From positions 1 through 64,000 of the forward strand of contig ML991869.1 in assembly GCA_010094025.1 (NCBI GenBank): 64,000 bases of DNA, read 5' to 3'. This DNA comes from Viridothelium virens (lineage: Eukaryota > Ascomycota > Dothideomycetes > Trypetheliales > Trypetheliaceae). Of the stretch, positions 11,801-24,599 are shown piece after piece. How positions within the stretch are numbered: the first letter of the stretch is position 1; every line of letters begins with the position of its first letter. The notes under the pieces were generated by a model, which did no database searches, was not told where the DNA came from, and was given only the letters and a program-made list of their open reading frames with translations. The position numbers and the translations under genes are program-made.

Positions 11801-14800
11801 ACAAGTCATGCGTAGCGATATTCGGAACACCTTTGAGGGGGGCCGAGGTCAGACTAGAATCGATACAACCCACTATACACGTAATCTCTGCCACCTCATC
11901 ATTCGAGAACCAAGAATCTTTGTCGAGGTTACTAATGAGTTGACCACACTCTCGAGATGGGATCAGACTCAACGGCCTCAGATGCTTGTGCTCAAGAAGC
12001 AAGAGCCTGTGGTTCCTTCGAAAACCACCGAGCCTGTGGGAACCACGGAGAAACTAGCGAAAGACAATGATGCTAAGGAGTCGACTGCGCACAAGGAGAA
12101 GCAAGACGATGATCGACCAAAGACTGCGGAAATGAAACCGCCAATAGTCGAGAATCCGGATGGCGTCATCCATTATCTTCTTTGTGAGCTGCTCTCATAT
12201 AAGGACGTGGATGATAAGGAGCCTGCGATGCCTGAAACTTCAGATGGGCAAGGGGATATCGAAATGACGAGCGACGAGACACCCGTACCGCGTTCTACCA
12301 ATTCTACTCCAGTACCACCTGATACCATGATGCGAAAACCAGACAAGTCGGGATTCAAGTCAGAGGAGAATCCCATCTACGTGTATCGGTGTTTCATTCT
12401 CTATTGTCTTAATGAGCTTCTTGGCTGCTATAACCGGGCCAAGGTTGAATTCATCAATTTCTCCAGGAAGGCCGATCCCCAGACTCTGACCCCATCAAAA
12501 CCACGCTCTGGCGTCCTCAATTACTTGCTGAACGCCCTGGTTCCGACTGGTACCCTCACACAGCACGAGACTCTTGCGTACAAGAAGAAAAACTCTACCT
12601 CTTCCTGGGCTATCAGTGTCATTGTAGCACTATGTGCCAAGACAGGTGAGCGCTGGCCAGGAAGAGACCATCAAGATGCGCAGGACGAGTCGGAGTTGGT
12701 CTTTGTTCGCAAGTTTGTCCTGGAGCATGCACTCAAGGCATATCGAGATGCGATGTCTTCCAACGAGTCCCTTGACACGAAATACTCTCGACTGCTATGC
12801 CTGGCTGAGGTCTTCAACCGCATGCTGACTGGGGAGGTAAGCAAAAACTATCCGGCGGAAGCTTTCACCAATTCCCAAAAGCAGCTCGGTCGGATCATGT
12901 ATGAAAAGAACTTCATCTCAGCGCTCACGAGCTCTATCGCGGACATCGACCTCAACTTCCCAGGTGCAAGGCGTGCCATTAAATACGTCCTCCGACCTCT
13001 CAAATTACTCACCCAGAGAGCGTACGACCTCAGCATGACAACTGACATTTCGTCGTCTTCAGCAGCTCAGACAACTGACGAGGATGAAATCTCCACTGCG
13101 TCTTCTGTAACAGACCCTGATGATATTCGGGAAGAGACGCCGGATCTGTTCCGTAATTCCACTCTCGGTCTCATGGGCTCTGGCGCTCACGAGTCTGAAC
13201 CGTCTGCTGATGAAGAAGACGAAGAAGACGAAGACGAGATGTATGATGGTGGATTCGAAGAGATGGATTACGAAGATGAGCGCGACGATGACGAGCCTGT
13301 CAGCGACGATGAGGAAGGCATGGGCGACGTAGAAGGCCTTCCCGGCGACCTGGGTCCCATGGATATCGAAATTGTTGAAGATGAGGCCGGATCGGCCGAA
13401 TCTATGTCCGAGGACGACAGTAGCGATACTTCCGGAGATGACGATGAAGATGACGATGAAGATATCGACGAAGATGACGAAGGTGATGATCCAGATGGCG
13501 ATGATCATGGCGAAGGTATCGATGTCGAGATGGACCCTGACGGTATGCATCCTGTTCTCGAAATCGGTAGCGTCGAAAACGACGACGAGGACTGGGAAGA
13601 AGACGAAGACGGCAACGTCGATTACGAGCCGCATGACCATGGCGACGAAGACGAATCATCAGGCCCAGGTCCTCCAGCTGCCCGAGTCCTTCACGTTTTA
13701 GGAGGCGAGGGAAATACTCAAGAAATGATCAACCAGCTAATGAATGGTGAAGTGGATATGGAGATGGATCAAGATTATCTTGATGAAGAAATGCCCCCAG
13801 ATGGAGAAGAAGGTAGGCATCGGCTCTTAGCATACTCTTACCTGTTACAAGACATTGTTAACGTATTATACTCAGATGAAGAAGATGAAGACGAGGGAGA
13901 TTATGATGATGGAGACGAGATGGTTTATGAACAAGATCTCGAAGGTTCGCTCCCCTTTCTTTTTGCACGTCATCTCATTCCCGTTCCATCGTGTCAATCA
14001 CGGCGATCAACGTTTGTCTCTAAGTTCTGACTATGGGCGTGATCAACCTCATAAATTATCAGCATTGATGCATTATTTATTGTTATGCTGTGGAGATTTC
14101 AGTCACCCTCTTACCAGCATTTTCTCTGGCTCTAACTCCCGGTCAGAGGATGATTTCGACGATTCGGCTGGTATGTGGGATTGGCGCAATCAGCCACCAC
14201 CAGCTCTACTCCACAGACATCATCATCACCATCATACCCATCACAACCATCATCGACACGGCGGTCCTTTTGCTCTCTTGAGGGGCGTTCAAGACGATCG
14301 TGGCATAGGGAGTATGAAAATTGATAGTCGTGTTCTCAATCACAACCAGCTTGCTGACGTCGATTCAGTTCCCAACTCGTTCCGATCACATCAGCCTCGA
14401 GGTCCTCCACGCACCGATGACGGCATGAACCCTCTCCTTCGAAGCCGAAATACGCTAGACAGCGACGATCCCGCTGGACGTTCAACGCGCAGCTTAGGCT
14501 TTCTTCCGCCACCGGGCGCTTTTGGCGATGATATACGTGGACCTCTCGGACGACGAGGCGGTCGCCATGGCATTGTCATGCCCCCAGGCATGGGCTTTCC
14601 CGATGGGATGAGCATCATCAATCAAATCTTCGGAACTCTTACTGGATCTCATAACAGCCGTTTTCCACCTGCGGGTGAAATTTCCTTCTCACTAGGACCA
14701 GTTGATAATGGAGATCGCGGTCGCTTTGGACCAGTCCCGCGGGACATGGAATTCTATCTCGATCGACGGCATAATGGGCGTGATCCATTCCCTCGGACTG

Positions 14801-17800
14801 ACGATCCGGCAAGAGCAGTCGCTTTCCAGCCTAGTGTCACGATCTCACGGTGGCAGGATGAAGCCCGTCTGCTGTTTGGTAACGAATACATTGAAAAAGC
14901 ACAGCGTGTGATCAATTCTATCCTGAAGTTGCTTGTTCCGCCTGCCATCGAAGAGAAGAAGAAACGTGATGAGGAGGCTGCCAAAAAGAAAGCAGAAGAG
15001 GAGGCTCGGCTGAAGAAAGAGCAAGAGCAGCGTGAAGCACAAGAGAAGAAAGAGCGTGAAGAGCGCGAAGCCCGGGAGCGCGAAGAAGCTGAGGCTCGTC
15101 GGCGTGAAGAGGAAGCTGCGCGACAGGCGGAGCAACAAACTGAGGAATCGATAACAGAGACTGAGACAGAAATGGAGGGCGTCGAGCCTACACAGCCAGT
15201 AGAGGCTTCAGGTGACCAATCTGCTGGTCCATCAGAGCCTAGACCACGGGTCACTGCTACGTTCCGCAATCAGGAGGTGGACATCACCGACTTGGGTATC
15301 GACGTCGGCTTCCTTGAAGCTCTACCTGAAGACCTTCGGGAAGAAGTACTCCAAACTCAGGTCCTGGAACATCGTGCACGTGCCGCTGAATCCGGCCAGG
15401 AACCAGCCGGTTTCGATCAAGAGTTTCTTCAAGCATTGCCCCCCGATATTCGAGAAGACGTCCTCCGACAAGAAGCGATCGCTCGCCGACGACGTGAACG
15501 AGATGAACAGCGGCGTCGTGCTGCTGCTGCGAGCGGCGGACCTCCTCGTGCAGAAGAGATGGATCCCGCAAGCTTTCTGGCCTCCCTTGATCCTGCCCTA
15601 CGGCAAGCTGTGCTCATGGAGCAAGACGACAACATTCTTTCGCAGCTTCCAGAAGAAATTGCAGCAGAAGCACGATCATATGGCGGGGGCCGCATGGAAC
15701 AACTCATAAGTATGGGCGCCGGACGGCCACCACGCTTCACCGGTCGCGAAGCGCTACGAGCTGACGGAGATGGCGAGCAATCCCAAAAGCCACAACGACG
15801 ACAGGTTGTACAGATGCTTGACAAGGCCGGTGTTGCGACGATCCTACGTCTTATGTTCATTCCTTTACAGGGCTCAGTCAAGTCGACTATGCAGGGTATT
15901 CTTCGTGATGTCTGCGAGAATCGAACCAATCGTTCAGAAGTGGTTACATTGCTTCTCTCGATACTGCAAGATGGCAGTTATGATATGAATGCCGTCGAGC
16001 GCAGCTTCTCTAACCTGTCACTACGTGCCAAGCAGCCGGCGAGCCAGAAGACACCTCAACCAGCTCTCAAACGTACTCTTACAGGACAGCCACTTCTTCC
16101 CACCAACACTGACATATCCCCACTCATGGTCGTCCAACAGTGCTTGAACACCCTCGGCTTCCTGACTCAGTATAACGGTCACATTCCCTCGTTCTTCCTG
16201 ACCGCCCACGAATCCAGTGTCAATATCGGAGGCATGCGCTCAAACAAAAAGGGCAAAGGCAAGGAGATTAAAGGTGCCAAATTTCCACTCAATTCTCTTC
16301 TGGGCCTGTTAGACCGAAAACTGGTTACCGAAAGCTCTAGCGTCATGGAACAGCTTGCTGGTTTACTCACTATCGTCACCCACCCTTTGACTATCTTAAG
16401 TAGGAAGAAGGAAAAGGTTGAGGAGGAGAAAAAGGATGAAAAGAAAGATGAATCAGGAGCCTCTCGAGAGGCTGAAGGAGCTGCTGAAAGAGACTTGACG
16501 GTGTCAAGCACTGGAGTCCCAGCCGAAACTGCCACAGAAACTACAATGCAGGACGCCGCCACAACGGAACCTTCAGTGCCGGCAGAAAACAAGGAGAACG
16601 AGGTAAAAGAGGCGGAAAAGCCTAAGAAACACCATAACTTGGTTCCCCCAGAAATTCCTGAGCCCAACTTCCGCCTTGTCGTGAATATCCTCACTGCTCG
16701 CGAATGTAGCAGCAAAACTTTCAAAGACACCTTGACGTTGATGAACAATCTTTCCCACATTAACGAGGCTCGCGACATCTTCGGGCAGGAGCTCGTCAAC
16801 TCTGCCCAGGAGCTTGCTCACGCCATTTGGAAGGATCTCGAGGAACTGATTGCTCAGGTTGACAAGGCCAAAAGTGGCACGGATGTCCAAGGATTGGCTC
16901 TCTGGAAATTCTCACCTACCAGCTCTGATCAAACGAAGCTGCTACGTGTATTGACAGCACTCGACTACCTCTTCGATCCCAAGCGAGTCGAATTGCAGGA
17001 CCCGCCAAAACGGGCTCCAGACGGGCTGACCTTAGAGCAGAAGTCGGAGATTCTGACCACGCTCTATAACAACCGAGAATTCACTGGACTGTGGGACAAG
17101 CTCAGCGAAAGCCTCAGCGCCATTCAAAGACGAGAGAATATGTTCAATGTCGCTCAGATCCTTTCTCCGCTCATAGAAGCTTTCATGGTAGTGTGTAAGA
17201 ACACGACACTCAAGGACGTACCTTTGACCAAGATCGCATCGAAAGAGATCGCAATCTCCTCGCCAGCTCCGGAATCGCAAATGGAGAGCCTATTCTTCAA
17301 GTTCACCGAAGAACACCGGAAAATACTCAACGACCTTGTCCGCCATAATCCCAAGCTCATGAGCGGTACATTCTCATTGCTAGTCAAGAATTCGAAGGTG
17401 CTGGAATTTGATACCAAGCGTAACTACTTCAATCGCCGACTTCACCAACGCAGCACGGAGCAGACCATCCGTCATCAACCTCTCCAACTTCAAGTTCGGC
17501 GCGAGTTCGTCTTTCTCGACTCCTTCAAATCCCTATACTACAAAAAGGCCGACGAGGTCAAGTTTGGAAAGCTCAGTATTCGTTTCTTCGGCGAAGAAGG
17601 TGTCGATGCTGGTGGGGTTACCCGTGAATGGTTTCAAGCACTCGCTCGCCAGATGTTTAACCCTGACTACGCACTATTCCAATCCGTCGCCTCCGACCGC
17701 ACCACTTTCCACCCAAGTCGCCTATCGTCCATCAATCACGAGCATTTGATGTACTTCAAATTCATCGGCCGCATCATTGGCAAGGCTCTCTATGAAGGCC

Positions 17801-18679
17801 GTGTCTTAGATTGCCATTTCAGTCGAGCAGTCTACAAGCGAATGCTCGGGAAGACGGTATCTGTCAAGGACATGGAGACGCTTGATCTGGATTACTATAA
17901 GAGCCTGGTGTGGATGCTGGAAAATGACATTACGGATATCATCACAGAGACCTTCTCGGTGCAAATTGATGAGTTTGGGGAGCAGAAGACGATTGATCTG
18001 ATCGAGAATGGACGGAATATCCCAGTGACGGAAGAGAACAAAAGGGAGTATGTGCAATTAGTCACTGAGCACAAGATGATCGGCGCTGTATCCGAACAGC
18101 TTGAGCATTTCTTGACAGGTAAGTTTGACGTCCCTTCCTTAACTCGAACTCGCAAGACACTAACTGTCATGCAGGCTTTCACGATATCGTACCTGCTGAA
18201 CTCATTGCCATCTTTAACGAACAAGAGCTCGAACTCCTCATCTCTGGCCTTCCGGACATTGATGTCGACGACTGGAAAAACAATACTGAATACCACACGT
18301 ACACCGCCACTGCACCGCAGATCCAGTGGTTTTGGCGCGCGGTGCGCAGCTTCGATAAGGAAGAGCGTGCGAAACTATTGCAATTCGTCACGGGAACTAG
18401 TAAAGTGCCATTGAATGGATTCAAGGAGCTTGAGGGTATGAACGGATTCAGCAAGTTCAATATCCATCGGGACTTTGGCAAGGCGGACAGGCTTCCAACT
18501 AGTCATACTTGCTTCAATCGTAAGTCCACTAATCTTCTAAGTCCAACAACATGGGACACAGAGCTAATCATTGCTTACTACCAGAACTCGATCTTCCTGA
18601 ATACGAAAGCTATGAGGACCTCAGGAAGCAGCTGTACACTGCATTCACGGCGGGCAGCGAATACTTTGGTTTCGCATAG
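5833..18679 (+). CDS. tom1: TOM1/HUWE1-type giant HECT E3 ubiquitin ligase
   Basis: HECT ligases take ubiquitin from an E2 on a catalytic Cys and pass it to substrates; yeast Tom1 acts on excess histones, ribosomal proteins and mRNA-export factors. Exons read as 5833-5880, 5937-13812, 13876-13944, 14147-18118, 18175-18519 and 18585-18679, giving about 4134 aa with all phases closing. The start [16 protein letters not shown] fits the family. N-terminal helical repeats (DUF908/DUF913 type) cover roughly residues 90-900 and a UBA-like segment lies near 1500. A very acidic tract spans about 2440-2680, followed by a His cluster near 2685 and a charged coiled coil. Two ubiquitin-binding UBM-like motifs ([26 protein letters not shown]) lie near 3050-3110. 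The HECT domain fills the last 350 residues, with catalytic Cys in HTCFN (residue 4101, codon 18510-18512), two codons before the last splice donor. Exon 2 alone is 7.9 kb. The intron before exon 4 (202 nt) is long, and its exact ends are the least certain join. Confidence 0.95.
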
Positions 18680-19253
18680 AGGACGGATGGCAAAACAAAA
18701 GCTCATATTTACTTCTTCACCTACATCCTTAACCTCCTAGATTGAGAAAAGCACATTTTCACCTTAATCAAATCGAGAACGAGTACTACGCGCATGGACA
18801 CACGAGGAATGGGAACTCTGCTTTGCATTTCTCCGGCGTTGCGATCACGAGTTTAATTCCATACTGTCCGGACTTCTGGCTTTACTCACATTGCTTCGCT
18901 TTGCTTTGCCGGAATCGGCTCTGCTGAGTGGTGGAACAGGGCGGAGGAGTTTCATGCAGATTGCTTTCTCGATGCTGTACATTACACACCCGCTACACTT
19001 TCGTTCTTGGGGGAGCAGATATGGCTACTGGCAAATGGGGTCGGTCGAAGTGCAGGTCGGCTGGCTCAGACCCGGTGAGCCTGGCTCGATGAGTTGTATG
19101 TAGTTACTCAAAATTTATAGCAAAATGAGTCTCAATTTGCTCCAAATCCATTTCCAGTAAAAGTCGGTCAAATTTGCGAATTTGGTCATGTGGCAACTCT
19201 CGCCTATCTAATGGGCAGCAAAAGATCTTCACTAGCGTTGGCATCATTGATGT
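18680..19253. other. Convergent intergenic region
   Basis: Lies between the stop of the HECT ligase (plus) and the stop of the MFS gene (minus), so it should carry two 3' untranslated regions. I see no coding segment. It marks the left border of the candidate metabolite cluster. Confidence 0.5.
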
Positions 19254-21242
19254 TCACTCTAAGTTTCTATCCTCGACCTTGCGCGGATGCCGTTCCCACA
19301 TGAGGAATGATACCAAGAACACCAGGCCACTGAAAGCAGCGACGACGTGCATCTGCAGACTGTAAGCGTCTGCAAATGTCACTCTGATCTGGTTTCGCTG
19401 CGGCTCTCTCAAGCTGTTGATGTTGGAGGCCGAATCGGAAATTTTTGACAGCTCTACCGGATCGATGATGTTTCGCAACTTGCTAGAAACATGATTGTTG
19501 AAGATAGAAGAGCAGATGGCGAGCCCTAGTGTTCCACCTAAGACACGAATTTGTGTCAACGCGCCCATCGTTACAGCCATATCCTTGTCCTCAACGACCA
19601 AAGGCGTCATGATGAGGATGGTGCTTAGACCGATGCCAAAGCCAAGACCCATGATAACTTCATACCCGAATTGTTGTTTTTCCAGATGCAGTGGTACGCT
19701 TGGAAGTGACCCAAGTAGGCATACACCGACCAACTGCAAAATCGACCCCGCTACTATGAGGTAGAAGGGAGGGATCTTCAAGTTGGATACAAGATATCCG
19801 CTAAGACCGCTTGCAAGAGGCGAGCATAGCAGGAGCGGCATTAGATAAACGCCAGCAAGAAGCGGCGAGACTGCATTGATGGCTTGGAAGCGCTGCGGAA
19901 GGTTGACAATAACAACCATAAATGGGAAGCCGGTGAAAAAAGCGTAGAGCATCATGCCGGAAATCATACGGTCCTTCAGTAAGCGAATAAGGAATACAGG
20001 TTCCTGCGTTGACTGAGGTCGGTCAACGTAGTGCTCCCACAGTGGAAACAGGATCCAGCAAATGCAGGCGCAGACTAGGGAAGAGATCATGGCAGCGCTA
20101 TCCCAGGCAAAGCGCGCACCGGCTTCCTCGAGGACAAAAACGAGCAGAACGCTGGCGGAGAGGAGGAGGAATGCTCCAATAAAGTCGACTCGGTGCCAAG
20201 CATGATTATGGACGCGCTTGCGTATAAGCATGAACATTGCAGTATCCGCAGCAGTTGCTGGCAAGAAGATGATGAGGAGTAACATCGCGACCGCTCCAAC
20301 GGGGCCACTAGAGATAAACGTTAACCCATATGGCAATCTTTCTCACGCACCAGATCTGTTCTCACTTGAGATAAAATACCCATCGCCAGTCCTTCGAATG
20401 GTGCGTGATTGCGCCTCCCAGGAGGGGTCCAAGGATGCTTGCCAGAGCAAATACTGAGGAGATGATGGCCATGTATTTGCTGAGCTCCCGACGCGGGACG
20501 ACTTGGGGTGTGATTACCATAACCATCGAATATATACCGGACCCTCCCAGACCTTGGAAGGCTCTGAGGATGATCCTACCAACCCATTAGGTTACCAAGA
20601 AGTATTTAGTTGAAAATTTGGATAGCAGCATACAGGGTTAAGACGGAGTCGCTGAGACCGGACAGGATAGAGAACAGAATGAAGAGCAGTAGAGCGAGCA
20701 GGATCAGGCACTTCCTCCCAAAGATATCGCTGAATTTTGCGTATATCGTCAGAAAGCCTGGGCGTCGTTAATGGGTCAGGAAATGTCGGCATAATCTATA
20801 GGCACTTTCGCTACTGACCAGTATAGGTCAGCAAGTAGGATGTGACGATCCAGTCCCTTTGGGCGAATCCATTAAGTTCGTTCGTAATCGATACCAAGGC
20901 TGTGCTGACGATCGTGGTCTCCAGTGTCGACAACAGTAGACTGACACAGAGCCTTGAAGACAGATTAGCGGGTTAGAAGGAAACGGACCTGGCAGAAGGT
21001 TACCCTAGTACCAAGACATTCAGACGCCATTTCTCCTTTGGCTGGCCAGCCTCCTCTGCTGCCGTGGGCGAGGCATTGATAGGTTCAGTAATACTCCTAT
21101 CAGACACGGACGGTGCTTGAGAGGCTGATCGAGAATATATTGACGTCGCTTCCTCTGTCGGGTTGGCGACACAGAATATCTGATCCTCGCTCAAAGACCG
21201 AAGCTCCACAGGCATTTGCTGTGACGCATCCTGCAGGGTCAT
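19254..21242 (-). CDS. MFS multidrug/metabolite exporter, DHA2-like (14-TM type)
   Basis: Proton antiporter family that exports drugs and secondary metabolites across the plasma membrane. Exons on the minus strand read as 21242-21004, 20952-20819, 20757-20634, 20575-20366 and 20307-19254; four introns of 51-61 nt, phases closing, about 586 aa. A hydrophilic N-terminus of about 70 residues precedes the first helix (LLLSTLETTIVSTAL). Family motif A appears as YAKFSDIFGRK and the antiporter motif C as ASILGPLLGGAITHH, followed by WRWVFYLNGPVGA. Many hydrophobic segments follow to the C-terminus. It shares a divergent 857-bp promoter with the glycosyltransferase, which suggests joint control and a role as product exporter or self-protection pump. 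Confidence 0.88.
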
Positions 21243-22099
21243 TGCTGTGGCATTGATAGAGGCAAAGCTGTCGCTATGAGTTCACAGCCGAAGACGGTAC
21301 TCGAGAATGGAAAACACACGCTGGTATGAGGGTCTGTGGTGCCGTAGGATTCTTCGCGGGTATCGTACCCAGTGTGGGGACACTCGCGCATACAAAAGGT
21401 GCATGTTTGCTACTTTCACTCCGGCTGAACACAGCTTGTGGCACGGACGAGGATAGTCGAGCAGTTGCCTTCCACCGCGGGCGACAGTGAGTGTACCTCT
21501 ATACCGGGAGGCTGGATAGGCGGTGGAGTACTCTATGTACGATATGCAACGCCCTGATGCTTAGCTTCCGGGCTACTCCGTGTAGAGGGAGGGATCAACG
21601 GCCCAGGCTCCAGATCCTTGCACCTATACGGCCCAGAAACAAAGAAAGCGAACACCGAATGCCAAAGCCATCGATCCATCAAACGGGAGGGCGTGTCCGG
21701 TAAGACGACCAACACCATGGGGTAGTGCACAGTGAGACTACCTGGATGCATTCGTCATGTCACAGTGAATTGCGGCTCTTGCAAGGTGGTCCATCCAACC
21801 ACTACGAGCGAAAGAGTCTCCACACGAGACAATGTCCGACGCAATGTTATTACGGTACGATAATCGTGAATCACGCTATCGGCCTCTCTACCTTAAGTCG
21901 ACCGTTCTCGCGTGGATCTCATGTCTCGACATTAAAGCATCGACATCACCGAGAGATTAAGGTGAGAAATTTAGTATAATGCCCCCATCATCAGATCCAT
22001 GTTTCGTATTGTGCACTATCTCTCATGTTTTCTGATCGTCATTTCTTCGGGCAACTTGTGGTTCGACAGAGTCGATTTTGCATGCCACAGGAAGAGAAT
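21243..22099. promoter_or_regulatory. Divergent promoter between MFS exporter and glycosyltransferase
   Basis: 857 bp between the two start codons, with no supported gene inside; the short open frames here have no recognisable product. It must contain both promoters. I could not find a clear shared operator by eye. Confidence 0.5.
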
Positions 22100-23759
22100 A
22101 TGCCTCGTGCATCGTCTACAGCAGACTTACCAAAGCGCAAGATACTAGTGGTAGTCACCGTCGGAGGAGCAACCAATGTCGGTGAGTCTACGGTTGGATC
22201 GAATAAAGAGCAAGCTCTTAACCTACTCTGTCTCAGCGCCTATCTTGCAAGTCTGCTCTGTTCTAGCCCAACGAGGTCACAGAATCGACTTCGCTACACT
22301 GCAAACTAGAGAGTCACTAGCTAGCCCATACCCATTCATATCCAACATCCACACTCTGGGCCGTGGTATTACCGCCACCGAAGAGGAACAGCTTTATTCC
22401 CGCTTCAATGAGTGGGACGGCAATACGATCGAAGGGAAGCGCACTATTGTATGGGTAAAGCGATTCCACGATTCCTTGTGGCCGGAAACCTACCACAAGC
22501 TCAAGCATCTTGTTCAGGTAGTGAAACCGGATCTTATTTTCGCCGACTACCAGGTCGAGGCTACTCGCGATGTGACCCATGAGGCGTGTATCTCTTTGGT
22601 CGTGATGTGGTGTCAGATGCCATGGCTGCTGATGCCGCAGAAATACATTCCCGGTCAGCCGGGTATGCAACAGAGGTGTCTTACTAGCGAGAATGCCTCC
22701 ATTTACGATCGACTCTTTGATGCCACTAACTTGCTTCGCGCCGCTCCATACTTCCTCCAGTATCTATCTTGGATGCGCAAGATGCGGCGGGAAGCTGGCC
22801 TAGTGAATCCGCCACAAGGTTCGAAGCCGGACCATCTTCTTCTAGTCAACTCCTTCTGGGGCATAGAGCCCCCGAAAGATCTTCCACCGCTAGCTCATCC
22901 CGTCGGTCCTCTACTGTCCGACTCTTACACTCCGCTTGACCCAGCGTCCAAGGCATTCCTTGACACACATCCTCGCGTCGTCTACGTGGCATTTGGCACT
23001 CACGTGCTCATGACAGCAGAGCGTTTGACCAAACTCATTGCCGGCCTCGATGCTGCGATCCAAGGTGATGAGATTGATGGGGTTTTCTGGGCCATCAAAG
23101 ACGCTTCTCGAGCGTGTGTCCTCCAAACAGCCAATGTTCCGATACTCAACGGACCGACATACCAGGAGCTATTTAGGAACGGATTGGCCAAGTGGTTTTT
23201 CGCCGACTACGCCCCTCAGCGGGCCGTTCTGCGTCATTCGTCAGTAAAGATTTTTGTCACCCACGCTGGTCCTTCATCCGCCAATGAGTCGATCTTTCAT
23301 GGTGTCCCAATGATTGCCATGGGAATCTACGGCGATCAACTTCCAAACTCACGTCGTTTAGTAGAAGCAGGAGTTGCCATTCGTCTTGACAGGAATCAGT
23401 TTACCTCTGCGTCGCTGTCTTCAAGTATTTCCTGCATCCTAAATGACGAGGGCCATTGCTTCGAGCGCAACGTATTGCGAATGCAGTGCGTAGCTCAGGT
23501 CAACTCGCGCAGAAAATATCTTGCAGCCGATCTCGTCGAGGAATACCTTTTTGATTGGGAATTGCGATTTGAACACACGCCAAATTGGGGGTTGGAAGGT
23601 AAAGCACATGAAAGGGGAAAAGAGCTTCGCCCGATGCATCTTCAAACTGCTGATGCACGCATGTCCTGGTTGAAAAGAAACAACTTGGATCTCTATATTC
23701 TGGCTGCTGTAGTATTTCCGATTCTACCATTCCTGTTGATAGTTCTCTTATTCGTATGA
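22100..23759 (+). CDS. Family-1 (UGT-like) glycosyltransferase with C-terminal membrane anchor
   Basis: Transfers a sugar from a UDP-sugar donor to a small lipophilic acceptor. Exons 22100-22181 and 22237-23759, joined in phase across a 55-nt intron, give about 534 aa; an ATG 18 bases upstream (22082) is an alternative start. The N-terminal acceptor half begins KILVVVTVGGATNVAPILQV, as in GT-B enzymes. The donor-binding signature is clear: FVTHAGPSSANESIFHGVPM followed by GDQLPNSRRL, keeping the His, Glu and terminal Asp-Gln of the UGT motif. The last 24 residues are a hydrophobic helix (LYILAAVVFPILPFLLIVLL), so the enzyme is probably tethered to the ER or another membrane. It meets the hydrolase gene tail to tail with only 4 bp between stop codons. 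In this setting it probably glycosylates the polyketide. Confidence 0.87.
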
Positions 23760-23763
23760 GGTA

Positions 23764-24599
23764 TCATTGCCCTAAGGTTGCCTTCAAAATCACATTTTGA
23801 ATCACATCCGTCATTTCATCAGTCACCCCACTAGGCGAGCGAGGAATCTCGTGTCCTGCGCCATGGTCATAGGTTACTCTACCATAGTCCTGGCATAGCT
23901 TGGCCAGAACGTGCGCGTGCTCTACATCGGGATCCCTGGCCCCGTAAATATGGGCGCTAGGGACCAAGATGACGGGCTCCTCCTCCTTCCCTGGTTCCAA
24001 GAGCTCCACGACGCCCTTCTTCAGAGCCTGTTCCGAGAAGGGAATGTCGGCACAGATGAAGATGGCGAGGCTGAATGGCGCATGGCATCCATGTCGCGCA
24101 AGCAGCATAGCAGCAAGAACGGCACCTTGAGAAAACCCCAAGATGCCATCGAACGGCCCGGCCTTCTTCACGTAAGCATCCAGATCTTTGATGGCTTCCA
24201 AAATGCTAGATGCCGACCCAGAATCGTAGTATGCAAGGCACTCATCGGGTCCAAGATTCAAAGTTTCGGAACCTGTGTACGGATAAGCAACGTTGGCACC
24301 TAAAAACGGTAGGAAGAGGGAGGGGGGGAAAGAGCAATGAAATGAGTGGGGATGAGATAACAGACCTGGAGCTGGCGGCCATTGCAGCTCACCATCCACG
24401 AACTCAAACTTGTGAACATGTGGCTCGCAGATCTCGCTCCTGAGAGCCGCTGGACCTTATGTCAGTCTACAGAGCCATACAAGGGAAAGTTTAGCTCAAG
24501 AATCTGAATGGGATTAGTTTCACTTATGTTATGGGAGGAGCTACAGGCTTTACAGACCTTTGAGTTGGTACCCATTCCGTGTAGACAGAGGAACCGCAT
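23764..24599 (-). CDS. FSH-family serine hydrolase, LovG-like
   Basis: Alpha/beta hydrolase of the fungal FSH1/LovG group; LovG is known to release the finished chain from the highly reducing PKS of lovastatin. Exons read as 24599-24554, 24455-24366 and 24299-23764 (about 223 aa). The start MRFLCLHGMGTNSK is the classic family N-terminus. Nucleophile elbow GFSQG, Asp in YGARDPD and His in GAGHEIP form the triad in the usual order. The first intron (98 nt, donor GTAAAG) is the least certain join; the short exon 2 begins PAALRSEI. The gene diverges from the PKS over a 961-bp promoter, which fits a dedicated chain-release or editing enzyme for that PKS. Confidence 0.85.

Noticed and set aside
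13059-13640. Minus-strand frame of 193 codons rich in Val/Ile/Phe
   Set aside because: It is the reverse of the Asp/Glu-rich tract of the HECT ligase, which mimics hydrophobic codons; not a membrane protein.
14754-15269. Minus-strand Ser/Arg-rich frame of 171 codons
   Set aside because: Reverse of the charged coiled-coil segment of the HECT ligase.
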